This document shows positions 1 through 8,758 of a DNA stretch of 64,000 bases, piece by piece. Origin of the DNA: Oscillospiraceae bacterium (GTDB lineage: Bacteria > Bacillota > Clostridia > Oscillospirales > SIG627). The DNA is taken from assembly GCA_034925865.1 (NCBI GenBank), contig JAYFRN010000029.1, positions 56,241-120,240 of the forward strand, in the 5' to 3' direction. The translations under genes and the position numbers were made by a program. The notes below the pieces were generated by a model. The model worked only from the letters and a program-made list of their open reading frames with translations. It was not told the DNA's origin and did not search any database. The number at the start of each line of letters is the position of its first letter. Positions within the stretch are counted from its first letter, which is position 1.

Positions 1-1
1 T

Positions 2-850
2 ACTGCCGGAGAACAGTTCAAAAATGCAGTGACATATATCGGTTTGTTAAATTTCATGGCTGAAAGCAGGCTGACCCGCACGGACACCGTTTTTGCCTTG
101 GGTGGCGGCGTCACGGGAGATCTCGCGGGCTTTGCCGCCGCGACATATATGCGCGGGATTGGTTTGATCCAGATACCGACCACGCTTTTGGCAGATGTGG
201 ATTCGTCCGTCGGAGGGAAAACGGCGATCGATCTTGACGAAGGGAAAAACCTCGCCGGCGCTTTCTATCAGCCGGATATGGTAATCTGCGACCCTGAGAC
301 CTTGTCCACTCTCCCGAAAAACGAGCTTTCAAACGGATATTCCGAGGTCATAAAATACGGAATCATACGCGACGCGGCTCTTATCACATCGCTCGGAGAT
401 TTTACGGGCGACACATCTGAAGATATCATTGCGCGCTGCGTTGAAATAAAGCGTGATATCGTCTGCGCTGACGAACGTGAAGCGGGAGAACGTCAGATAT
501 TGAATTTCGGTCATACCTTTGGCCACGCTGTGGAAAAATGCAGCGGATATATGATTCCTCACGGAAACGCGGTCGCAATCGGCATGATGGTTATAACTAA
601 AGCTTGTGTAAAAAAAGGGCTTTGTCCCGTGTCCTGCCTTGATGAAACAGAAAACTCATTGAGACGATACGGCCTTCCGCTTACGACCGAATATGATACG
701 GAATCGCTTTTTGCGGCTGTACTTTCCGATAAAAAAAGGAGTTCAGACCGGTTGACGCTTGTTATTCCGCGGGATATTGGAGTATGCGAGCTTAAAAGCG
801 TTTCGCTTTTGGAAGCAAAGGAATTTCTGCGGCTTGGATTGGAGCGGTAA
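2..850 (+). CDS. aroB: 3-dehydroquinate synthase (5' end outside window)
   Basis: The second enzyme of the shikimate pathway; it converts DAHP to 3-dehydroquinate using NAD and a divalent metal in the cytoplasm. The frame is open to the left edge and its first visible residues (AGEQFKN) match the interior of AroB, so about 70-80 N-terminal residues are missing; the GTG at 29 is not the start. Visible motifs are the glycine-rich GGGVTGDLAGF, the DSSVGGKT segment, and the metal-ligand stretch HTFGHAVE. It ends 4 bp before aroA and is the first visible gene of an aro operon. Assignment is secure. Confidence 0.97.
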   Translation, partial: TAGEQFKNAVTYIGLLNFMAESRLTRTDTVFALGGGVTGDLAGFAAATYMRGIGLIQIPTTLLADVDSSVGGKTAIDLDEGKNLAGAFYQPDMVICDPETLSTLPKNELSNGYSEVIKYGIIRDAALITSLGDFTGDTSEDIIARCVEIKRDIVCADEREAGERQILNFGHTFGHAVEKCSGYMIPHGNAVAIGMMVITKACVKKGLCPVSCLDETENSLRRYGLPLTTEYDTESLFAAVLSDKKRSSDRLTLVIPRDIGVCELKSVSLLEAKEFLRLGLER

Positions 851-854
851 AACC

Positions 855-2129
855 ATGACTATAACCATAGAGCCCAAAGCTTTGAGCGGAAATGTTTCCG
901 CCATATCCTCTAAATCCCATGTACACAGACTGCTTATATGCGCCGGACTGGGCACAAAGGAGCTGTTTTTGCCATGCGAAGCTGTTTCTCAGGATATAAA
1001 TGCCACCATCCGATGCTTGAATTCGCTCGGATCGGATATACGAATAGAAGACGGTGGAATACGTATTATTCCTGTTTCCCGGAATATAACAGACAGAGTT
1101 CTTGATTGCGGAGAAAGCGGATCCACTTATCGGTTTATCGCTCCGATTGTCTGCGCGCTCAGTCGCAAAGCGCGGTTTAGTCTATCGGGAAAGCTTCCTG
1201 AAAGACCGATGGACGCTCTGTGGGCGGCGCTTGAGGAGCATGAAGCAAAAATTTGCGGAAAAGGCACAGCTTGTCCCGTTGTTTCCGGCCCGCTTATACC
1301 CGGAAGATACATGATACCGGGCGATGTCTCTTCTCAGTTCATAAGCGGGCTGCTTTTTGCTCTGCCGATACTTTCCGGCGAAAGTGAGATAATTATAGAG
1401 GGTAAAATACAGTCTCTCGGATATATAAAGCTGACACTTGCGGTATTGGATGATTTTTCGATAAAAGTATTTCCGACAGAATACGGTTTCAGGATTCCAG
1501 GGGGGCAGACATACCGAACGCCTGACATAATTAAGCCGGAAGGCGATTGGTCTAATTCCGCGTTATGGCTTTGCGCGGCCGCCGCGGCAGGGCGCGGAAT
1601 TACCGTATCCGGCTTGCTGCCCGAAAGCTGTCAGGGAGACAGGGCGGTTTGCGATATTCTCAGGCATTTCGGAGCAGGGATAAGCCGGGATGGCAATTTG
1701 GTATCCGTTTTCCCCGGGCATCTGAACGGCATTCGAATAGACGCGGCCGACATTCCCGATCTCGTCCCTGCCCTGGCCGTTGCAGCCGCAGCCGCAAACG
1801 GGACGACTGTAATTGAAAACGTCAGCCGCCTCAGGTTAAAGGAAAGCGACCGCGTCAATTCTGTGTGCGATACGTTGAAAAAGCTCGGCGGTAATGCCGA
1901 AGCGGATGATAATACTATATTAATTCGCGGTAGAGGCTTTCTATCCGGGGGAAAAGTTGATTCCTTCGGCGATCACAGAATTGTCATGATGGCCGCTGCC
2001 GCGTCGGTAATATGCAAAGACAGCGTTATAATCACCGGAGCGGAGGTCGTTCGCAAATCATATCCAGAATTTTTCAAGGACTTTACTGTTCTCGGCGGAT
2101 GTGTAAAGGAAGGGGAGAAGAAAGCATGA
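855..2129 (+). CDS. aroA: 3-phosphoshikimate 1-carboxyvinyltransferase (EPSP synthase)
   Basis: Transfers the enolpyruvyl group of PEP to shikimate-3-phosphate. The ATG at 855 gives 424 residues, the normal family length, beginning MTITIEPKALSG; an upstream in-frame ATG at 759 would lie inside aroB and is rejected. Recognisable signatures are SAISSKSHVHR near the N-terminus, GESGSTYRF around residue 90, and the conserved C-terminal part with RLRLKESDR and FGDHRIVMM. The last codon overlaps the aroC start by ATGA, so the two are translationally coupled. Confidence 0.97.
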   Translation: MTITIEPKALSGNVSAISSKSHVHRLLICAGLGTKELFLPCEAVSQDINATIRCLNSLGSDIRIEDGGIRIIPVSRNITDRVLDCGESGSTYRFIAPIVCALSRKARFSLSGKLPERPMDALWAALEEHEAKICGKGTACPVVSGPLIPGRYMIPGDVSSQFISGLLFALPILSGESEIIIEGKIQSLGYIKLTLAVLDDFSIKVFPTEYGFRIPGGQTYRTPDIIKPEGDWSNSALWLCAAAAAGRGITVSGLLPESCQGDRAVCDILRHFGAGISRDGNLVSVFPGHLNGIRIDAADIPDLVPALAVAAAAANGTTVIENVSRLRLKESDRVNSVCDTLKKLGGNAEADDNTILIRGRGFLSGGKVDSFGDHRIVMMAAAASVICKDSVIITGAEVVRKSYPEFFKDFTVLGGCVKEGEKKA

Positions 2130-3214
2130 GCTCATTCTGGGGCAACAATATTCATATCTCAATATTCGGGCAGTCGCATTCTGAGGCGATTGGCGTCGTG
2201 ATAGACGGTCTGCCCTCCGGTCTGCGTATAAACACAGAGGAATTACAGACTTTCATGCTGCGTCGCGCGCCGGGTCGGAGCAGTATGACCACGGCGAGGA
2301 CGGAAACGGATGAAGTCGAATTTGTTTCCGGGCTTGTCGGCGATAAAACCTGCGGAGCGCCTTTGTGCGCGATGATCCGGAACACGAACATACGCCGGGA
2401 GGATTATTCCGGGCTTTCCGACTTGCCGCGCCCGGGGCACGCGGATTTTACGGCTCAGATGAAATATCACGGGTATCAGGATATTTCCGGCGGCGGTCAC
2501 TTTTCCGGAAGGCTTACCGCTCCGCTGTGTGCGGCGGGCGGCATATGCCTTCAGCTGCTTGCCTTGAACAATATATATGTCGGCGCGCATATTGAACGGA
2601 TTGCGGATGTCGCCGACCGGCGCTTTGACCCGGTTAATGTATCGCTGTCCGATTTCGGCGGCATATTAAAGCTGCCGCTTGCCGTTATAGACAAAGCATC
2701 CGGCGAAGCAATGGCGGAACGCATCAATGAAGCGAGAAACGCGGGCGATTCGGTCGGAGGCGTGATTGAATGCGCTGTCATCGGCTTGCCGGCCGGTATA
2801 GGCGATCCTATGTTTGACGGTATGGAAAACCGCATCGCTTCGGTCGTGTTTGGTATTCCGGCAGTTAAAGGCATCGAATTCGGCAACGGCTTTGTCTGCG
2901 CCGCTCTACGTGGCAGCGAAAACAACGATCCTTTCATTACAGACGGCGATACCGTCCGAACAAAGACCAACAATCACGGCGGGATTCTCGGCGGAATCAC
3001 ATCCGGTATGCCTCTGATATTCCGGACTGCAATCAAGCCGACACCATCGATTGCGATAACTCAGCAGACGGTGAGTCTGAAGGAAATGACAGAAAAAGAG
3101 CTGAATATTCACGGCAGACACGATCCGTGCATCATACCGCGCGCGGTGCCTTGTATCGAAGCGGCGGCGGCATTGGCGGTTTGCGACGCATGGCTTGCCG
3201 GCAATCATTATTGA
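2126..3214 (+). CDS. aroC: chorismate synthase
   Basis: Makes chorismate from EPSP by 1,4-elimination with reduced FMN. The start is the ATG at 2126 that overlaps the aroA stop, preceded by a purine-rich AAGGAAGGGGAGAAG; the product is 362 residues. The N-terminus (SSFWGNN...FGQSHSEAIG), the RRAPGRSSMTTARTE region and the SGGGHFSGRLTAP motif are classical for AroC. The adjacent order aroA-aroC-pheA sends chorismate directly to the phenylalanine branch. Confidence 0.97.
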   Translation: MSSFWGNNIHISIFGQSHSEAIGVVIDGLPSGLRINTEELQTFMLRRAPGRSSMTTARTETDEVEFVSGLVGDKTCGAPLCAMIRNTNIRREDYSGLSDLPRPGHADFTAQMKYHGYQDISGGGHFSGRLTAPLCAAGGICLQLLALNNIYVGAHIERIADVADRRFDPVNVSLSDFGGILKLPLAVIDKASGEAMAERINEARNAGDSVGGVIECAVIGLPAGIGDPMFDGMENRIASVVFGIPAVKGIEFGNGFVCAALRGSENNDPFITDGDTVRTKTNNHGGILGGITSGMPLIFRTAIKPTPSIAITQQTVSLKEMTEKELNIHGRHDPCIIPRAVPCIEAAAALAVCDAWLAGNHY

Positions 3215-3271
3215 ATAAGCAATAGAAGATTCTTGACGGTAATTATTAACAAATATTTGAGGAGAAAATAT

Positions 3272-4414
3272 ATGGAACTCGATGAAATGCGTGTTGAAAT
3301 AAACAAAATCGACAGTCAGCTCGCGGAACTTATGGCAAAACGTATGAAGACTGTGGAAAGCATCGCAAAATTTAAGGCTCAGAAAAACATCCCCATTTAT
3401 GATCCGCAGCGGGAACGTGAAAAGCTGGCGTCGCTTGCCGAACAGGTCGGCGGCGAGCTTGCGTCAGTGACTGATACGATGTTTTCGGTTATCTTTGATT
3501 TAAGCCGTTCCGCTCAGAATAAAATCATTTCGGGCGAGTCTCCGATTGGGAATCAAATCCGTAAGGCGCTTGCGGAAACGGAAAAGCAATTTCCGGTTCG
3601 TCCGCTTATAGCCTGTCAGGGCGTGGAGGGATCGTATTCTCAGCTTGCATGTACGAAAATATTCCCGGCGGGAAACATCATGTATTTCAACACGTTTGAC
3701 AGTGTATTTTCTGCTGTGGAAAAGGGGCTGTGCCAATACGGCATTTTGCCTTTGGAAAACAGCACTGCCGGCTCCGTAAACCGTATTTACGACCTGATGA
3801 TGGAGCACGACTGCTATATAGTGCGCAGCAGCCGGGTCAAGGTTGATCACTGCCTGCTGGTCAATAAAGGCACAAAACTCAAAGATATAAGAGAAATTTA
3901 TTCACATGAACAGGCGATTGCCCAATGTCAGGATTTTCTGCAAAGCCTTAAAAATGTAAAGATAATTCCATGTGAAAATACCGCCGCCGCTTCTAAATCA
4001 GTTCAGGAATCCGGACGGAACGACATTGCGGCGCTTTCTTCGCTTTACTGCGCCCAGCTTTACGGTCTTGAATGTCTGATTGATTCCGTTCAGGATAAGG
4101 GCAGCAACTTTACACGATTCATCTGCATTTCCAAAAAACTCGAAATTTATCCGGGGGCGAACCGGACGAGTCTGATGGCCGTGCTGCCAAACCGGCGGGG
4201 CTCGCTTTACCGAGTGCTGTCGCGTTTCAACACGCTCGGCATAAACCTCATAAAGCTGGAAAGCCGTCCGCTCGTAAACAGTGATTTTGATTTCATGTTC
4301 TATTTCGACCTCGATACTTCTGTTTATTCTGATGAATTCCTTCGTGTGTTCACCGATCTTGAGGGTGCGGTCACAAGACTTAAATATCTCGGCAGCTATA
4401 CCGAATTGGTGTGA
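3272..4414 (+). CDS. pheA: bifunctional chorismate mutase / prephenate dehydratase (P-protein)
   Basis: Converts chorismate to prephenate and then phenylpyruvate, the committed route to phenylalanine. The ATG at 3272 has a strong GAGGAG 8 bp upstream; the in-frame ATG at 3233 lacks a site. The product is 380 residues. Residues 1-85 form an AroQ-type helical chorismate mutase (ELDEMRVEINKIDSQL...). From about 110 comes the prephenate dehydratase domain (QGVEGSYSQLA, catalytic Thr in GSNFTRF). The C-terminal ACT domain carries the ESRP motif, so feedback inhibition by phenylalanine is expected. A 57-bp gap separates it from aroC. Confidence 0.96.
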   Translation: MELDEMRVEINKIDSQLAELMAKRMKTVESIAKFKAQKNIPIYDPQREREKLASLAEQVGGELASVTDTMFSVIFDLSRSAQNKIISGESPIGNQIRKALAETEKQFPVRPLIACQGVEGSYSQLACTKIFPAGNIMYFNTFDSVFSAVEKGLCQYGILPLENSTAGSVNRIYDLMMEHDCYIVRSSRVKVDHCLLVNKGTKLKDIREIYSHEQAIAQCQDFLQSLKNVKIIPCENTAAASKSVQESGRNDIAALSSLYCAQLYGLECLIDSVQDKGSNFTRFICISKKLEIYPGANRTSLMAVLPNRRGSLYRVLSRFNTLGINLIKLESRPLVNSDFDFMFYFDLDTSVYSDEFLRVFTDLEGAVTRLKYLGSYTELV

Positions 4415-4415
4415 T

Positions 4416-5636
4416 ATGGAACGCTTCGGCTTGATAGGGAGAAAGCTCGGACACAGCTTTTCTCCCGATATACACAGCATGGTCGGTGGATATGAATACA
4501 AATTATACCCACTGGAACCGGAAGAGCTTGCGCTGTTTTTGCGTGATACAGAGCTTGATGGTATCAATGTGACAATTCCATACAAGAAGGATGTCATTCC
4601 GATGTGCCGTGAGCTTTCTCCGCGCGCAAAGACTATAGGAAGCGTAAATACCATGCTCAGAATGACGGACGGAAGCTGGTTCGGCGATAATACAGATTAT
4701 TATGGTTTTGTATACCTGCTCGGGCGGGACGCGGAAACGCTTAAGGATAAAAAAGCATTGGTACTCGGCAGCGGAGGAGCTTCGCAGACAGTTTGTGCCG
4801 TGTTCAGGGAGCTTGGCGTTTCTCACACGGTAATTTCAAGAACCGGAGAAAACAACTACGGTAATTTATCCCTTCATTCGGACGCGGAAATAATCGTCAA
4901 CACAACTCCGGTCGGTATGTACCCGAATAACGGAGAATCGCCGGTCAACCTCGGCCGGTTTCCGCGCTGCCGCCTAGTTATTGATCTGATTTACAATCCG
5001 ACCAAAACAGCTCTGCTGCTTCAGGCGGAAGAACTGGGAATCACCGCGCGCAACGGGCTTGCCATGCTGGCCGCACAGGGAGTGAAGGCCGGAGAGCTGT
5101 TTCTGGGGAAAAAATCGAATGAAAATCTGACGGAGGAGATAATCGAATGCATCCGGCGTAAAACGGAGAGCATCGTGCTCATCGGAATGCCTGGCTGCGG
5201 AAAAACAACGGTGGCGCAGTATCTGTCGGAGATAACCGGGCGAAAAGCAGTCGATACGGATATGCTTATTTATGAGCAGACAGGCATCAGAATACCTGAG
5301 ATTTTCAGCCGGTATGGAGAAAAGCATTTTCGCGAATTGGAAACAGAAGCCCTGCGTGAGGTGTCAAAGGAAAGCGGCTTGATAATTGCCGCCGGCGGAG
5401 GCGTCGTGACTGTCCCGGAGAACAGAGCGCTTATCCGTCAGAACAGCATCTGCGTGTTCCTCGACTCGGATCCGTCAAGACTGGATGTTACGGACAGACC
5501 GATATCTCAGACTAAGGGCATAAAAAAGCTTCTGGAAGAACGTATGCCTCTTTACCGCTCATGGAGCGACAGAATTTATAAGAATGAAAATTCACATGAA
5601 ACCGCGATAAAAATCAAGGAGGACATGAAGCTTTGA
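4416..5636 (+). CDS. aroE-aroK: shikimate dehydrogenase-shikimate kinase fusion protein
   Basis: One 406-residue polypeptide carries two pathway steps. Residues 1-260 are shikimate dehydrogenase, with the substrate motif GHSFSPDIH, catalytic Lys in NVTIPYKKDV, GDNTDYYGF, and the NADP-binding loop GSGGASQTV. From about 250 there is a complete shikimate kinase with Walker A GMPGCGKTTV, the DTDMLIYEQTG shikimate-binding segment and the AAGGGVV motif; the usual RPL lid motif reads RPI here. The ATG at 4416 is 1 bp after the pheA stop. The fusion covers consecutive reactions, so channelling or fixed stoichiometry is plausible but not shown. Confidence 0.95.
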   Translation: MERFGLIGRKLGHSFSPDIHSMVGGYEYKLYPLEPEELALFLRDTELDGINVTIPYKKDVIPMCRELSPRAKTIGSVNTMLRMTDGSWFGDNTDYYGFVYLLGRDAETLKDKKALVLGSGGASQTVCAVFRELGVSHTVISRTGENNYGNLSLHSDAEIIVNTTPVGMYPNNGESPVNLGRFPRCRLVIDLIYNPTKTALLLQAEELGITARNGLAMLAAQGVKAGELFLGKKSNENLTEEIIECIRRKTESIVLIGMPGCGKTTVAQYLSEITGRKAVDTDMLIYEQTGIRIPEIFSRYGEKHFRELETEALREVSKESGLIIAAGGGVVTVPENRALIRQNSICVFLDSDPSRLDVTDRPISQTKGIKKLLEERMPLYRSWSDRIYKNENSHETAIKIKEDMKL

Positions 5637-6076
5637 AACTGCTGGTGATCAACGGACCCAATCTGAATATGCTCGGAATCCGCGAGCCGGGTATTTACGG
5701 AAACAGAACTCTCGCCGACCTTACGGCGTTGATAAGAGAATATTGCGGAAAAAAAGGTATTGAAACGGATTTTTTCTGTTCAAATCATGAGGGAACGATT
5801 GTCGACAAAATTCAGGAGGCATACGGATGCCGTGACGGGATCATCATAAATCCCGCGGCATATACGCATACGAGCATCGCAATACCGGACGCCATCAGGG
5901 CGGTGGGCATTCCATGCGTAGAGGTTCATTTATCCGATATTCAATCAAGAGAAGAATTCAGGCGCATATCTTTTACTTCCGAAGCGTGCATCGCAACGAT
6001 AACCGGAAAACATTTTCAAGGGTATTTAGAAGCTGTCGACATACTTGAAAAACATATTCTGAATGGTGGCAGATAA
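5633..6076 (+). CDS. aroQ: type II 3-dehydroquinate dehydratase
   Basis: Dehydrates 3-dehydroquinate to dehydroshikimate. The product is 147 residues, normal for the small dodecameric type II class. Motifs are NGPNLNMLGIREPGIYG, with the catalytic Tyr and the flexible-loop Arg, then SNHEG, NPAAYTHTS, and EVHLSDI. The start is a TTG at 5633 overlapping the aroEK TGA (TTGA), with AAGGAGG at 5617-5623 correctly spaced; no ATG is available in frame. It is the last gene of the aro operon. Confidence 0.95.
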   Translation: MKLLVINGPNLNMLGIREPGIYGNRTLADLTALIREYCGKKGIETDFFCSNHEGTIVDKIQEAYGCRDGIIINPAAYTHTSIAIPDAIRAVGIPCVEVHLSDIQSREEFRRISFTSEACIATITGKHFQGYLEAVDILEKHILNGGR

Positions 6077-6078
6077 CT

Positions 6079-6106
6079 CTTGTAAGAACAAATCTCTTCT
6101 TACAAG
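6079..6106. other. hairpin after the aro operon
   Basis: A perfect 10-bp inverted repeat (CTTGTAAGAA / TTCTTACAAG) with an 8-nt loop starts 3 bp after the aroQ stop. No T-run follows it, so it is more likely an mRNA 3'-end stabiliser or weak terminator than a canonical intrinsic terminator. Confidence 0.5.
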
Positions 6107-6145
6107 CATCAAATATAAACATTATGTGAATTTTAAAAATATGTG

Positions 6146-6174
6146 TTGACAATTTAAAAATCGTACTGTATACT
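6146..6174 (+). promoter_or_regulatory. sigma-A promoter of the ilv operon
   Basis: A full consensus -35 TTGACA (6146-6151) is separated by 17 bp from -10 TATACT (6169-6174). It lies about 70 bp upstream of the leader-peptide ATG and well placed to transcribe the leader, attenuator and ilv genes. Confidence 0.85.
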
Positions 6175-6241
6175 ATCAGCATATAAGATACCGTGGCGGC
6201 ATTTATTAAATTTATAACCTTGTCCGCCTTAGGAGATACCT

Positions 6242-6343
6242 ATGTACACATTCACCGTCAGCGTAATAGTAGTCGTCCTTATTAGCATTATCGTAATTAC
6301 CGATAATGCTTATTGGCGTTGCGCTGACAAGGTGAGAAAGTAG
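6242..6343 (+). CDS. ilv leader peptide (33 residues, attenuation)
   Basis: A short ORF with its own ribosome site (TTAGGAG, 8 bp before the ATG) lies between the ilv promoter and a strong terminator. Of residues 6-19, twelve are Val, Ile or Leu, encoded as a run of GTA/GTC/ATA/CTT/ATT/ATC codons, so ribosome stalling would report shortage of any branched-chain aminoacyl-tRNA. The leader RNA can fold in alternative ways: GTCAGCG (6257-6263) with CGCTGAC (6322-6328), an internal 10-bp hairpin 6284-6310, and CCTTGTC near 6223 with GACAAGG at 6326-6332. No T-box motif was seen. The assignment is from sequence logic and is unverified experimentally. Confidence 0.85.
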   Translation: MYTFTVSVIVVVLISIIVITDNAYWRCADKVRK

Positions 6344-6358
6344 AAGAAAAACTCTTTC

Positions 6359-6400
6359 AAGGGCCTGCAGCAGAAACGCTGCAGGCCCTTTCTTTTTCTT
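6359..6400 (+). terminator. ilv attenuator (intrinsic terminator)
   Basis: A 13-bp GC-rich stem (AAGGGCCTGCAGC / GCTGCAGGCCCTT) with a 6-nt AGAAAC loop is followed by TCTTTTTCTT. It lies between the leader peptide and ilvB, so it must be bypassed for operon expression; it is the conditional terminator of the attenuator. Confidence 0.9.
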
Positions 6401-6442
6401 CAGTGTTTATTTGGCGCGGCAATAACAAACGGAGGCAACATT

Positions 6443-8104
6443 ATGACTTTAACCGGCGCACAAATCCTTGTGGAAGAACTCATCCGGCACGGCACCGACA
6501 CCGTGTTCGGATATCCGGGAGGAGCGGTCCTGGATATTTACGACGAGCTGTATAAAAATGCTAAGCGGCTCAGGCACATTATTGCCGCTCATGAACAGGG
6601 CGCGGCTCATGCCGCGGACGGATATGCGAGAGTATCAGACAAACCCGGCGTTGTGATCGCCACCAGCGGCCCGGGCGCGACTAATCTTGTCACCGGCATC
6701 GCGAACGCATATCTCGATTCCGTCCCCTTAATCGCGATTACCGGAAATGTAGCCGTGCCTCTCCTTGGGAAGGACAGCTTTCAGGAGGTCGATGTTGTCG
6801 GTATCACACAACTGATCGTTAAGCATAACTTCATCGTTCGCGAGGTTAATGAGCTTGAATCGGTCATTACGGAGGCTTTCGCGCTGGCGATGTCCGGGCG
6901 GCGCGGTCCAGTGCTGATAGATATACCGAAAAGCGTCCAGAAAGCCCGTTGCGAGTATTCCGGAAACTGCCGTTCTTTCTATGCGCCGCGGCAGATCAAA
7001 CCGGAGCTTGATCAAGCGTTCGAAGCAATCAAGAGCTGCCGCAGACCGTATATTTACTGCGGAGGAGGCGTGATCGCGGCTCATGCGGAGAAAGAAGTGC
7101 TGAAGCTGTCAGAAAGGCTTTCCGCTCCGATAGGACTGAGCATGATGGGTCTGACCGCCATTCCGAATTCCTATCCGCTTAATCTCGGCATGTGCGGTAT
7201 GCACGGCAAATATGCCTCCAGCGTTGCGCAGTCGGAGGCGGATCTGATGATCGCGGTGGGAGTGCGCTTCAGCGACAGAGCTACCGGAAATCTTGAGGAA
7301 TACACAAAAAAATGCACTGTGGTTCATATCGATATCGACGAAGCGGAGCTCGGCAAGAATATACCCTCGATTATCGAGGTATGCGGAGACGCGAAGCAAA
7401 TCCTTTCCCGACTCTTAGACGAACTTCCGAAAAAAGAAAACACCGAATGGACAAAATCGATCCTTGAATGGAAGAAAAAAGACGTTTGTGACGATCTCAC
7501 AAGCTTTACGCCAGGCAACATCATCGGATGTGTCAAGGAATTCTGCAAACCCGATACCGTAGTCGCAACCGACGTAGGACAGCATCAGATGTGGGTCATG
7601 CAATATTATCCCTTTGAAAAGCCGCGTACATTATTGACTTCCGGCGGGCTTGGAACAATGGGATACGGTCTTGGCGCGGCGATCGGCGGCTGCGTCGCGT
7701 CATCAGGGGCTGAAACCGTATTATTTACGGGAGACGGCAGCTTTGGGATGAACCTTAACGAGCTGGCGACCGCGGTTTCACAAAGACTGCCTATATTGAT
7801 CATACTGATGAACAACGGAGTTCTCGGAATGGTGCGTCAATGGCAGGATATGTTTTACGAAAAACGGTACTCGTCGACAACGCTGGGAAGAAAAACAGAT
7901 TTTGTCGCTCTTGCAAAGGCGTTTGGCGCGGATGGATGCACGGTTGATTCCCTGCACGCTCTTCGCGGAGTTCTTGAATCGGGAATTCCGCATGACGGCC
8001 CGTTCTTGGTGGAATGCAAAATTGATATGGACGCGAAAGTGTTTCCGATGATACCGCCCGGAGGCTCCGTCAAGGAAATCCGGCTTGGAGGGGAGGACAG
8101 ATAA
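6443..8104 (+). CDS. ilvB: acetolactate synthase large (catalytic) subunit
   Basis: The first common step of valine/leucine/isoleucine synthesis: condenses two pyruvates, or pyruvate with 2-ketobutyrate, using thiamine diphosphate, Mg and FAD. The product is 553 residues, family length. The N-terminal TPP-activating Glu lies in AAHEQGAAHAADGYAR; the C-terminal TPP/Mg motif is GDGSFGMNLNELATA...NNGVLGMVRQW. The start has GGAGG 9 bp upstream. It is the first structural gene after the attenuator, with the small subunit 93 bp downstream. Confidence 0.96.
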   Translation: MTLTGAQILVEELIRHGTDTVFGYPGGAVLDIYDELYKNAKRLRHIIAAHEQGAAHAADGYARVSDKPGVVIATSGPGATNLVTGIANAYLDSVPLIAITGNVAVPLLGKDSFQEVDVVGITQLIVKHNFIVREVNELESVITEAFALAMSGRRGPVLIDIPKSVQKARCEYSGNCRSFYAPRQIKPELDQAFEAIKSCRRPYIYCGGGVIAAHAEKEVLKLSERLSAPIGLSMMGLTAIPNSYPLNLGMCGMHGKYASSVAQSEADLMIAVGVRFSDRATGNLEEYTKKCTVVHIDIDEAELGKNIPSIIEVCGDAKQILSRLLDELPKKENTEWTKSILEWKKKDVCDDLTSFTPGNIIGCVKEFCKPDTVVATDVGQHQMWVMQYYPFEKPRTLLTSGGLGTMGYGLGAAIGGCVASSGAETVLFTGDGSFGMNLNELATAVSQRLPILIILMNNGVLGMVRQWQDMFYEKRYSSTTLGRKTDFVALAKAFGADGCTVDSLHALRGVLESGIPHDGPFLVECKIDMDAKVFPMIPPGGSVKEIRLGGEDR

Positions 8105-8197
8105 GTCTCTATAAATTCAGCTTCGAAGTTAAAGTGCTTTTTGCGCTAAAATATTATTATAAGGACAGATTTATTCATCATTTTTGATTAATAAATT

Positions 8198-8758
8198 ATG
8201 GTAATAAAAATGATAGAAAGGTTTACCGTAGGACTGATAGTGAACAACCGGCACGGCGTTTTAAACCGGATTGCCGGGCTGTACGGGAAAAGAGGATACA
8301 ACATCGACAGTCTTTCCGTCGGAGAAACGGAGGACCCACGATATTCAAGGATGACTATTGTATCAAGCGGAGACATATATATACAAACGCAGGTGATACG
8401 TCAGCTTAATAAGCTATATGACGTAAAGTCCGCCGTAATCCTGGATAAATCAGGATCCATATCCGTGGAGCATCTGCTTATAAAGCTGAAAATAAACGGA
8501 AACGGCAACAACGGGATAACGGCGCTGATCAATGAATACGGCGGTAAGGTTCTGCATCTCTGCGACCAGTTCATTATCGCTGATATTACCGGAAGCCCCG
8601 AAAGAATACAGGCTTTCATCGACCAAAGCAAATCACTTGGGATCTACGAGCTTTGCCGTTCGGGCGCGCTTGCTTTATCTACGGATATCAAAAACACACT
8701 TCAAATAACTTATGAAACAAAACAAGGAGAAAACGAAGATGGCACAGATGTATTATGA
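8198..8758 (+). CDS. ilvN: acetolactate synthase small (regulatory) subunit
   Basis: The regulatory partner of IlvB, which confers valine feedback inhibition through an N-terminal ACT domain. The 186-residue protein shows the diagnostic [20 protein letters not shown] and [15 protein letters not shown] motifs, then the second ALS_ss_C-like ferredoxin-fold region. The true start may be the ATG at 8198 or that at 8210; neither has a good ribosome site. The 3' end overlaps ilvC by 20 bp. It could equally be named ilvH. Confidence 0.93.
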   Translation: MVIKMIERFTVGLIVNNRHGVLNRIAGLYGKRGYNIDSLSVGETEDPRYSRMTIVSSGDIYIQTQVIRQLNKLYDVKSAVILDKSGSISVEHLLIKLKINGNGNNGITALINEYGGKVLHLCDQFIIADITGSPERIQAFIDQSKSLGIYELCRSGALALSTDIKNTLQITYETKQGENEDGTDVL

